Assembly (NCBI RefSeq): GCF_014230145.1
Contig: NZ_JACHVC010000008.1
Span: 186,001-250,000 of the forward strand
DNA: 64,000 nt
Source of the DNA: Pelagicoccus albus
GTDB lineage: Bacteria > Verrucomicrobiota > Verrucomicrobiia > Opitutales > Opitutaceae
Reading direction: 5' to 3'
The first letter of the stretch is position 1. Every line of letters starts with the position of its first letter. This document shows positions 26,140 to 33,664 of this stretch, piece after piece. Under the pieces are notes generated by a model that was not told where the DNA came from, did not search any database, and saw nothing but the letters and a program-made list of their open reading frames with translations. The position numbers were made by a program, and so were the translations under genes.

Positions 26140-27711
26140 TTAGGAAAGCGAAGCGCTCTTAGTAGATTTTCTCCACCTCGCCAGTTTGGCCAAGGCTTCG
26201 CTGAGTGCTACTTTGCTCTCCTGAGTCAGGGCCGGCATAACCTTTTTCGCTAGATCGCGAGCTGATTGCAGATCTCCTTTGCGGGCCAGGTAGAGAGACA
26301 GGTCTTGGAGTATTCCTATATTGGCGGGAAACGCCTCGTGGCCCTCGTAGATCACGCTCATGTGCTTATCCTGGGGATAGACCTCGGAGCTCAGCCAAAC
26401 GAGCCCTATCAAGCGGTAGAGATCGGGGTTGCGTCCTGCACCCAGCTCGCGGGCTTTGAAAAGTCGCTGTAGGCAGAGTAGGGTATCGTCGCGGTTTAAG
26501 GCTCCCGGCGAGTAGAGTTTATCGCTAAGCTTTATCTCGATGGTTGCTGCTACCGATCCCATAAGCGCCCTTGGTTGCTCGCTATCCATCGCTAGAGACT
26601 TTTCGAACAGATTGCTCGCTTCCTCATAGTTTTCTCGGTCGAGGAGCCATTCGGCTTGCAGTGAAATGGCTTCTGGAGAATTCGGGTCAGAAGCGATGGC
26701 AGCTTCGATCCAGGGGCGCGATTCTTCTTCAGGCATTACCTGAAGCGTTACGCGAGCGATTAGCCGTCGCACATAGGCTTGGCCCACTTTTTCCAGTTCG
26801 AGTTGTGGGACAGCTTTGGCTTCGTCCAACTCGATTTCCAATCTTCGGTAGGTGCCTGTGTTGAGGTGCTTTTTCAGCGTTTCCTGCAGTTCGGCGTAAG
26901 TCAGGCCGAGGTGGTCAGTTATGTCCTTTTCCGTGAAGTTCAGATGGTGGGTGGCGAAATCCACAAAGCGGGTTACTTGGGAAAATTCGATGTCGTTCTC
27001 GCCAAAGATCAAGTAGTGGAGAAACAGCCACGACTGGCAGTAGAAGGTGCCAGCGTGTTCGCCGCTGGTGTACTCAGGAGAGCTACGCGTCGCCTGGAAC
27101 AGTCGGTCGAAATCCATCAGGCCCTTGTACTTTAGGTAGCCGATGCTGTTGGGCAGAGGTTGGCCGATCACCAGTTTTCCGGATTTATCCTTTTGGGTGG
27201 AGGAAAAGAGTTCCGCCATCCCTTCCTTAAGCCATAGGGCTGCGATGGAGTCGTCCGACATGAGGTGGTGCACGTATTCATGGATCAAGGTGTGCCGGGT
27301 CATTTCGCTGCCCCCCGTATCGTTCACGACTGCGAAGGCCCCTTCGGCATCGATTGTGAAATAGCCTCCGAGATTTTTGGCGCGTCGACCTTTTCGGAAA
27401 GATAATGTCTCCCGAGTCTTTGCGTCTCCCGGAATAATGATGAGCAACTTCTCGTTGCTGGTGCGGTTCAGTTTCGGAAACAAGGACTGCAGGGCAGTTT
27501 TCGCTTCCCAGATCGCTTCGAAGTTTTGCTGTATTTCGTGCTTACGGGCGTTTCCGACTATGATGAAGTCCTGCGTTTCCGCTCTCCACCAAGTGGGAGC
27601 GGCAGAGGCTGTTAGGGTGAAGCCGACAGCGATAAGGCTGACGACAATTTTGGATACGGTGCGGTAGAGGGGATTCACTGGAAGGTGTTGAGAGTATTTC
27701 CTTCTCAGCAA
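26140..27711 (-). CDS. Secreted HEXXH zinc-peptidase-like protein with TPR tail
   Basis: A 523-residue exported protein; the hydrophobic signal is at about residues 20-38 (ending TASAA). The segment HTLIHEYVHHLMSD contains HEXXH (about H144-H148), and WLKEGMAEL 15-19 residues later can give the third glutamate ligand of a gluzincin. The second half is helical with TPR-like units (AISLQAEWLLDRENYEEASN, LARKGDLQSARDLAKKV). This layout matches DUF1570-type proteins, whose substrate is unknown. The frame begins at TTG 27711; a GTG at 27678 is an alternative start. It follows the FAD oxidoreductase by 35 bases. Confidence 0.7.
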   Translation of the reverse strand: MLRRKYSQHLPVNPLYRTVSKIVVSLIAVGFTLTASAAPTWWRAETQDFIIVGNARKHEIQQNFEAIWEAKTALQSLFPKLNRTSNEKLLIIIPGDAKTRETLSFRKGRRAKNLGGYFTIDAEGAFAVVNDTGGSEMTRHTLIHEYVHHLMSDDSIAALWLKEGMAELFSSTQKDKSGKLVIGQPLPNSIGYLKYKGLMDFDRLFQATRSSPEYTSGEHAGTFYCQSWLFLHYLIFGENDIEFSQVTRFVDFATHHLNFTEKDITDHLGLTYAELQETLKKHLNTGTYRRLEIELDEAKAVPQLELEKVGQAYVRRLIARVTLQVMPEEESRPWIEAAIASDPNSPEAISLQAEWLLDRENYEEASNLFEKSLAMDSEQPRALMGSVAATIEIKLSDKLYSPGALNRDDTLLCLQRLFKARELGAGRNPDLYRLIGLVWLSSEVYPQDKHMSVIYEGHEAFPANIGILQDLSLYLARKGDLQSARDLAKKVMPALTQESKVALSEALAKLARWRKSTKSASLS

Positions 27712-27746
27712 AGCCCATGCCGAAGCTCGTTTCGGCTCGCTACGAT

Positions 27747-29015
27747 TTAGACGCTCTTTCCGATCGCCTCAGCGACGCGGGCCCCGGAACGAAGGGCTCC
27801 TTGGATGGAGCTGGAGTAGCGATGGTCTCCGCATAGCCATAGACCGTTTTCTGTCTTTAGTTCCGCCGACTCGAAGAGTAGGTCACCCGGGAGCTGGCGA
27901 GGCAAAGAGTGGGGAACCCAGATGCTTCGCAGAAACTCCAGCTCGGCGCCGTTTGTTCCAAACCAGGGTATCAGTTCCTCCGCTACCTGTCCCGGATTTT
28001 CAGCTTCGATACCGGAAGTTGATACGCAAATCAGGCTTTTGCCTTCGGGAGCGTAGCCACTGGATACGTCGCTGGGCACCGAGACGTTTTGGATGATCCC
28101 TTTCCCGGAGCCATTGAGGGCAATCATCGGTCGACTAAGGGGCGAGGAGTTGGAGCTGAAGTAGTAGCTACGCGTGCCGTTCCAGCCGCGATCGGAGATG
28201 CTTGATTCCAGTCGAGCCGCTTCGCTCATGTCAGTAGCAAGGACGATATCTTGGGCTTGCAGGCTTTCCCCTAATTGCAAAGTGACGCCTCCGGCCTCGA
28301 TGGAAGCGACCTTTGAGTTTAAGCGAATCCTATCATCTGGTATCTGGGCGGCAAGTTGCTTGGGGATCTCTGCCATACCTCGATCGGGCAAGGCTGCGTA
28401 TCCTTGTCCGAAACATTTGAATACGAAATCGAAAATGCGGCTACTGGTGGCCAGCTCGTTCTCTAGAAAGATACCTCCGAAGAAAGGGGCGAAAAAGCCA
28501 TCTATCATTTTCTCGCTGAAGCCCCGCTCTTTCAGCGCTTGGCGAGTATTGGTCTCCGGTTGAGCGTAAAGGTCTTCTATCGTCAGCTTCGCTAGTTCGC
28601 TCTTGAGTCCTGCGACTTTTAGTTTGTCCCCGAAGGAGCCGGTTGAGCTGGCAAGCGAGGATAGAATTAAGCCCGGTTGTCGAATCGGGTCGGCCACGGT
28701 GTCGAGTTTTGAACCAGTCCAAACGTAAGCGCCCGGTTCAAATTTCCCCAGCTGCAGCTTATCGTAGTCAAGCAAGCGTTGGCATTCGCTGTATTCGGTT
28801 AGCAATACCTGAAAGCCGTGGTCGAAAAGGAATCCATCTGCGTCGCTGGTTCGCAGGCGTCCACCCACGCGATCACTCGCTTCGAGGATCAATATTTCTT
28901 TGCCCGCTTTTAGTAGGCCGATGGCGCAGCTAAGGCCTGCCAGTCCGGCGCCAATTATGATCGCATCGTATCGAGTATTTGGATCTGTCGTCATCGAGAG
29001 CTTAGAGTTGGGCAA
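27747..29015 (-). CDS. FAD-dependent amine-oxidase/phytoene-desaturase-like protein
   Basis: Flavoprotein of up to 422 residues. The N-terminal dinucleotide fold has DAIIIGAGLAGLSCAIGLL and LILEASDRVGGRLRT, the signature of the protoporphyrinogen oxidase/phytoene desaturase/monoamine oxidase group. The C-terminal FAD motif is GLWLCGDHRYSSSIQGALRSG. The substrate is unknown; carotenoid genes are not near. The frame opens at TTG 29015, preceded by a purine-rich AGGAAGG; the ATG at 28994 is the alternative start. It lies in a row with the photolyase-like and DUF2256 genes, so a light- or redox-linked role is possible. Confidence 0.82.
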   Translation of the reverse strand: MPNSKLSMTTDPNTRYDAIIIGAGLAGLSCAIGLLKAGKEILILEASDRVGGRLRTSDADGFLFDHGFQVLLTEYSECQRLLDYDKLQLGKFEPGAYVWTGSKLDTVADPIRQPGLILSSLASSTGSFGDKLKVAGLKSELAKLTIEDLYAQPETNTRQALKERGFSEKMIDGFFAPFFGGIFLENELATSSRIFDFVFKCFGQGYAALPDRGMAEIPKQLAAQIPDDRIRLNSKVASIEAGGVTLQLGESLQAQDIVLATDMSEAARLESSISDRGWNGTRSYYFSSNSSPLSRPMIALNGSGKGIIQNVSVPSDVSSGYAPEGKSLICVSTSGIEAENPGQVAEELIPWFGTNGAELEFLRSIWVPHSLPRQLPGDLLFESAELKTENGLWLCGDHRYSSSIQGALRSGARVAEAIGKSV

Positions 29016-29073
29016 TTCCTGTTTTTCCTTCCTGGGTATTGGCTTTGATACACTAGGTTTAAGGCGAGAGAAT

Positions 29074-29217
29074 TCAACTCGGCTTTTCGTTTCTCCGTCG
29101 GCGACAACGCTCTGAGCAGTATTTCACCTCATCCCATTTGTTCGCCCACTTCTTCCGCCATGCGAAAGGACGACCGCAAATAGGGCAAATCTTGCTAGGG
29201 AGATTTTGCTTTTTCAT
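29074..29217 (-). CDS. DUF2256 small zinc-ribbon protein
   Basis: A 47-residue protein read directly from the minus strand: it starts [18 protein letters not shown], continues [20 protein letters not shown] and ends in an arginine-rich tail. CPIC and CSERC form a CxxC...CxxxC zinc-binding set. DUF2256 proteins match this pattern closely and, from memory, are often found beside photolyase/cryptochrome genes. Here the gene starts 26 bases after the photolyase-like stop and ends 58 bases before the FAD oxidoreductase. The function is unknown; the basic tail would suit nucleic-acid binding. Confidence 0.85.
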   Translation of the reverse strand: MKKQNLPSKICPICGRPFAWRKKWANKWDEVKYCSERCRRRRNEKPS

Positions 29218-29243
29218 TGTTTCCTGGAGGCGAGTGGAGCGCT

Positions 29244-30485
29244 TCAGTCTGCTTCGTCTTGCAATTCCGAGAGTAGGGCGGGCAGGCGTTTCCGAAATTT
29301 GAAGAAACCGGCTGTGGCATGGGGAAAGAGACGGTTTTCGAAGCTGAGCCGAAAGGGGTGAGCTTCTGCTCCTGCGTCACTAATCGCGTTGTGAATATTT
29401 GGCCATTGATCGCTCCAGAAGCCGACCTTGGGCTGGGAGTAGTAAACGTGCTTCAAACCATTTTGGCTTATCCAGCTCGCAACTTGATTTGTAAGATCTG
29501 TATCCGCGGAATGGATCGGTACGCCCTTGGTTTTCTCTAGCTTTTGCAGGCGAAGCTTAAGGGCTTCTTTTCGAAAGTTTTGGACTTTGGGGGAAATCGA
29601 AAACTCGTCGTAGCTCTCGCTTGGAAAAACTCCCATGAACGAGGCGAAGTCGCAGTTGGGCAGACAATGGTCGCATAGGTCTTCTTCCAACAGAAGCAGA
29701 GCGCTTGCGGGCGGAATTTCTTGGGGTGGGCCCGCTAGGGAATGATGCTCTGCATCGAGCTCGGGCCAAGCATCTCGGATGGTTTCCGCCTCGGCTGCCA
29801 GTCCCGCGGTGACTGGAAAACGCCCATTCGTATAGCGGTCGATGTTGGATGAAGTCGCCAGATAACTTTTGCCTGCGGTATGGAGGCCAGCCACCCAACG
29901 CCAACTCAATGTGTTTGAGGCGGGATCGCCATCAAGCAGATGACGCAGGAAGAAATCGGCCCCTAGCTGCCAAGGAAGTTTTAAGGTGAAAATCCAGATG
30001 CTAGCGAACCACATGCGGGCGTGGTTGTGAAGGTAGCCCGTTTCGATTAGCTCCTTGGTCCAGTAGTCGAAGCAGCGAATCCCGGTTGTTCCATTTATCG
30101 CTGAATCGAGTGTATCCGAATCAAGGTTACGATGGCGGAGGGTCGCGAGGTCTTCCCGATAGCGGTCCCAGATCTGTGGGCGATTTTCTAGATAACCTTT
30201 CCAGTAGGTTCGCCAGAAAACTTCGTCGATGAACTTACGAGCTGATCCGTCTTTGAACTGATTCAGGGCCGCGAGTGCGACTTCTGTCTCGCTCAGCAAA
30301 CGGCTGCGAATGAAGGGAGACAACGTCGAGACGTTGGAACGGTTCTCGGTACCCAGATCGAAGTTTCGCGTTTCCTGATAGCATTTCCCGCAGTGAGGAA
30401 GAAACGCGGCTAGAAGCTCAAGGGCAGCTTCGCGAGTTGGCTGAGTATCGGCCAATGTCAGGGTGGTTTCGGACGCTTCGGACAC
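29244..30485 (-). CDS. Photolyase/cryptochrome-like FAD protein, apparently permuted
   Basis: A 413-residue flavoprotein. Residues about 20-235 match the helical FAD-binding domain normally at the C-terminus of photolyases: [81 protein letters not shown]. Residues about 261-405 look like the alpha/beta antenna domain normally at the N-terminus: [17 protein letters not shown] resembles its first strand (rrDLRlhDN), [21 protein letters not shown] its helix, and [20 protein letters not shown] its later strand. The order therefore seems swapped. Repair versus signalling cannot be told. It is the first gene of the row with DUF2256. Confidence 0.8.
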   Translation of the reverse strand: MSEASETTLTLADTQPTREAALELLAAFLPHCGKCYQETRNFDLGTENRSNVSTLSPFIRSRLLSETEVALAALNQFKDGSARKFIDEVFWRTYWKGYLENRPQIWDRYREDLATLRHRNLDSDTLDSAINGTTGIRCFDYWTKELIETGYLHNHARMWFASIWIFTLKLPWQLGADFFLRHLLDGDPASNTLSWRWVAGLHTAGKSYLATSSNIDRYTNGRFPVTAGLAAEAETIRDAWPELDAEHHSLAGPPQEIPPASALLLLEEDLCDHCLPNCDFASFMGVFPSESYDEFSISPKVQNFRKEALKLRLQKLEKTKGVPIHSADTDLTNQVASWISQNGLKHVYYSQPKVGFWSDQWPNIHNAISDAGAEAHPFRLSFENRLFPHATAGFFKFRKRLPALLSELQDEAD

Positions 30486-30541
30486 GTATGGGCAAACGCT
30501 TCACGTCTTGCTCTGATTGAAGCGGCTCCCGTACTTAGGAT

Positions 30542-31792
30542 TTATTCCAAGTCTAGGTCACCCCAAGGGTCGGGATCAGGTGGAAGGAATTGGTCCTGAG
30601 TTTCGTCGGGCTCTTTGGCTTCGATGGCGAGCAAAGTCATGTCGTCTTGAGCCTCGTCGCTTTCGCTGTAGTCCAAGAGGGCTTGGTAGGTTTTGGCGAT
30701 GCTTTCCTTCAAGGGAAGGTCTCGGAAGGACGCCAAGGTTTGGCAGAGGGCGTCTAGACCAAATTCATTGCCTGCCTTGTCGAGCGTTTCGATGAAACCA
30801 TCTGTGTAGGCGTAAAGCCGATCGCCAAACTTGAGGTCTACAGTGTGAACCTCTCGTTCTACTAGGTCCATAAGGCCGATGGCGAAGTACCCAGATTTGA
30901 GCAGTTCGTAGCTTCCATCAGTCCGAACTACGATGCAGACAGGATGGGAGGCGTTCGAGTAATCCACTCGGACGAGTTCTTCCTCTTCGACATAGCGAGC
31001 GGTGGCAGACAATGCTGTGAAAAAGCCATTAGGAATCTGTTCGTAGAATTCCATGTCCAAATAGTTGAGGAAATACCCCGGTAGACTGCGGACTTCCTCA
31101 GGCGTTTCTTGCGAGACGTATTTTAAGAGGGCCATAAACAGGGCGGCAGTGACGCCGTGCCCGGTCAAGTCAGCCAAGAACATGGAGTAGTCGCCATTAT
31201 TCAGAGAGCGGAAATTGAGATAGTCCCCGCCCACTTTTTCCATGTAGCGGTAGTCCGAGGCGACCTCGAGAAAGGGGCAAGCATCCGGCTTTTTGCCCAT
31301 CAGGAACTTTTGGATCTGCTGGGCAGAATCCAAATCGAACTCGATGGTTCGGTTTCGCTCCTCCAAGGCAGCTTGTTGTTCTGCAAACTTCTGATTCGCC
31401 AAATTCCGTTCGGAAACGTCGGTGTAGGTGACCAGCAGCCCAATTACTTCCTGATCCTCCGAAAACAGGGGGATGCGGCTAGTCTCCAAATGGAGCTCTC
31501 GGCCATCGGCCAATTTCGCGGTAAAGTCAGAGAGAGTTTGCGGGGCCTTGCGACTTACCGCTTCGTTATCGAGTTCGCTAAGGAGCTCGCTGTTTTCAAG
31601 GGCGAAAAGATCGTGCTCGCTGAGGCTTTCCCCCGTTTCGGTCAGGTTCACCAACTCGGCTAGTTTCTCGTTGTATCCCCGGATGGTGTGCTCGAGATCG
31701 GTCCAAAAGGAAGCGACGGGTAGATGCCGATGGAAACGATCGTAGGAGATTGCCATTTCGGTTATCTGGCTGGAGTCGCGGGGAGTGGGCAT
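30542..31792 (-). CDS. PAS-PP2C (SpoIIE/RsbU-type) serine phosphatase
   Basis: Cytoplasmic signalling phosphatase, 416 residues from the ATG at 31792; a TTG at 31861 and an ATG at 31756 are in frame. A PAS-like domain lies near the N-terminus (RFHRHLPVASFWTDLEHTIR to GLLVTYTDVSERN), followed by a coiled linker. The PP2C core has DLDSAQQIQKFLM, EKVGGDYLNF, FLADLTGHGVTAALFMALLK and YAYTDGFIETL, with metal-binding Asp residues in place. Such proteins usually dephosphorylate anti-sigma-factor antagonists, but no STAS or anti-sigma gene is adjacent. The C-terminus is an acidic, proline-rich tail. It is transcribed alone. Confidence 0.9.
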   Translation of the reverse strand: MPTPRDSSQITEMAISYDRFHRHLPVASFWTDLEHTIRGYNEKLAELVNLTETGESLSEHDLFALENSELLSELDNEAVSRKAPQTLSDFTAKLADGRELHLETSRIPLFSEDQEVIGLLVTYTDVSERNLANQKFAEQQAALEERNRTIEFDLDSAQQIQKFLMGKKPDACPFLEVASDYRYMEKVGGDYLNFRSLNNGDYSMFLADLTGHGVTAALFMALLKYVSQETPEEVRSLPGYFLNYLDMEFYEQIPNGFFTALSATARYVEEEELVRVDYSNASHPVCIVVRTDGSYELLKSGYFAIGLMDLVEREVHTVDLKFGDRLYAYTDGFIETLDKAGNEFGLDALCQTLASFRDLPLKESIAKTYQALLDYSESDEAQDDMTLLAIEAKEPDETQDQFLPPDPDPWGDLDLE

Positions 31793-32009
31793 CCTTCGAA
31801 TATCGGCACAATTCGCAGCATGCCTCGCATTTGTGAGGATTTTTACGGGAGTTTTTCCCAAAATCGGGCGAGCTTAGGTCGGACCCAATCCGTTTCGGGT
31901 TCGCCTGAGAGCAGTACTAAGGTTGCCAGGTCCAACTTTCGCCTGCCTTGAGCTCGATGGGAACTGTTTCAGCGGCGTAGCGAATCTGGGTTTTGCAGGC
32001 TGATAGCTC

Positions 32010-32615
32010 TTAGTCCGAAGATTTTTCGCGGTCTTGTGGGGAGTGGAGTTCCGCCATGGCTAGCTCCAGTTGGGCTACTATTTTTGGTAGCCACCTGTCT
32101 ATGTATTCGGAATCCGGAGTTTCTCCTTGGGGCGGAAAATGGAAAAAACTGGCGAAGGTCGCTTCGCTTTGGCAGAAGCGGTAAAGGGCGTTGTTGCACA
32201 GGTAAGCTCCCGCGTCTTCGCTCTTTTTGGGGCAAGCCTCGACGGATTCGCTTTTAGTCGATGGAAGCGGCCAACGATGGCTAAGCTCGAGTGCTCCACC
32301 CGCTTCGATTATAGGCTCGGGAGGCTCGTTTTGGTCAACGTCGGCGCCGAGGCGTTTGTTTTTTGCCAAGGTTTCTATCTGAAAGTTTTCTGGCGGACCC
32401 TCTCCGAGGCCAAGAACGATATCGGGCCGCAAGTCTTTGAGAAGGGGTAACGCGTTCTGTTCTACTGATCCCCAGGTCACCGGCATGCTAAGCACTCGAA
32501 AATTCGGAACCTTGAAGTGATGCTTGAGAGACTCCCCGAGCGTTTGGGATCCGTTTTTGCTGCGACCTTTGAAGGGTAGGTAGCAGGTAATGAGAATTGT
32601 CGGGTGGACGTTCAT
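32010..32615 (-). CDS. Pyroglutamyl-peptidase I-like (C15 family) protein
   Basis: A 201-residue cytoplasmic protein. It begins like Pcp (ILITCYLPFKGRSKNGSQ, compare LVTGFEPFGG). The three catalytic residues can be aligned: E81 in FQIETLAKN, C140 in AGAYLCNNALY and H159 in FFHFPP. It is diverged around the first motif and shorter in places, so removal of N-terminal pyroglutamate is likely but not certain. In-frame codons continue open for 30 residues after the TAA stop (see findings). The AEC transporter gene lies 34 bases upstream and may be co-transcribed. Confidence 0.75.
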   Translation of the reverse strand: MNVHPTILITCYLPFKGRSKNGSQTLGESLKHHFKVPNFRVLSMPVTWGSVEQNALPLLKDLRPDIVLGLGEGPPENFQIETLAKNKRLGADVDQNEPPEPIIEAGGALELSHRWPLPSTKSESVEACPKKSEDAGAYLCNNALYRFCQSEATFASFFHFPPQGETPDSEYIDRWLPKIVAQLELAMAELHSPQDREKSSD

Positions 32616-32649
32616 TGGCTTAATCCTTTCACGGTCGCTATTTTAACTT

Positions 32650-33564
32650 CTATAGCAGGGCGACCGCTAGGACTAGGGAGACGATGGAAAACACGGTACT
32701 GAGGATCACGATGTTGCGAGCCATCACGACATCGTTTCCGAGTATATCCGCCAGGACGTAGGAGAAGATCGCGGTTGGGCAGGCGAGGAAGATGACAGCG
32801 ACCTTAAGGCTCACCGCATCCAATCCCAGCCAGCGACCCACGAAATAGCCGAGGACCGGACTGATTGCCACATTGATTCCGGTGGCGACCATCGAGAGTC
32901 CGATCTGGCCCTTGAGCTCGCTCAGCCTCAATCCGGAACCAAGGCCGATCAGAGCCAGAGGCAGGGCTAGTTGTCCTACCGACTCTAGCGAGCGACGAGC
33001 CATGACGGGAATTGCGATACCCAGAAGGTTCAAAGTGAATCCGACTGCGCAGGCGAGGATGAGCGGATTCCTGAGGCCGTGGTGCCAAATCGCTTTGATC
33101 GGGCTTTGGCTTTGCCCCTTCGCATGAAGAATCAGGATTAGAACGCCGGTAATGTTATAGAAAAGAATGCAGAACCCGCTGGCGAACATGCCTAGGTCCA
33201 AGCCTTCTGTGCCCAAAGCGAAGAACACCACTGGGAAGCCCACGAAGGCTAGATTGCCGCGGTAGCTGCCTTGGATAAAGGAGCCGATCGAATCGCGGGG
33301 CACCTTGAATATGAAGACGCAGGCGTAGCCGATCACCATGGAAGCGACGATGACGATCAGCAGCGTGTAGAGGATGCCGATACCCGAGTCGTTGGTCAGA
33401 TCTATCTCCGCAACCTTGTAGATTAGCAGGGCAGGAAGGCCCCAAAAATAGGTCAGCCGGTTGAGCTCCTTGAAGAAGCCTTCCGGAAAGAACTTCCTTA
33501 CGGATAGGAACTTGCCGAAGGCGATAAGTATGAGAACAGGAACTATGCTTTCCAGGACGACCAT
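32650..33564 (-). CDS. AEC family auxin/malate-efflux-type transporter
   Basis: Inner-membrane carrier of 304 residues with about 10 hydrophobic segments in two repeated halves, as in the AEC family (which includes bacterial malonate/malate carriers and plant PIN relatives). The start VVLESIVPVLILIAFGKFLS is typical, followed by RLTYFWGLPALLIYKVAEID. The second half has LALPLALIGLGSGLRLSELK and FLACPTAIFSYVLADILGND. The substrate is probably an organic acid or amino acid and cannot be narrowed. Confidence 0.9.
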   Translation of the reverse strand: MVVLESIVPVLILIAFGKFLSVRKFFPEGFFKELNRLTYFWGLPALLIYKVAEIDLTNDSGIGILYTLLIVIVASMVIGYACVFIFKVPRDSIGSFIQGSYRGNLAFVGFPVVFFALGTEGLDLGMFASGFCILFYNITGVLILILHAKGQSQSPIKAIWHHGLRNPLILACAVGFTLNLLGIAIPVMARRSLESVGQLALPLALIGLGSGLRLSELKGQIGLSMVATGINVAISPVLGYFVGRWLGLDAVSLKVAVIFLACPTAIFSYVLADILGNDVVMARNIVILSTVFSIVSLVLAVALL

Positions 33565-33664
33565 GGAGTCGACGGGTTAGCAGGATTCGGACTAGCTGGC
33601 GAGTCGTTTGCTTTTCTCGCTTTGGAAAGGCCGGTGAAGCGAAGGCTGTTACGCTGCCTGGCTT

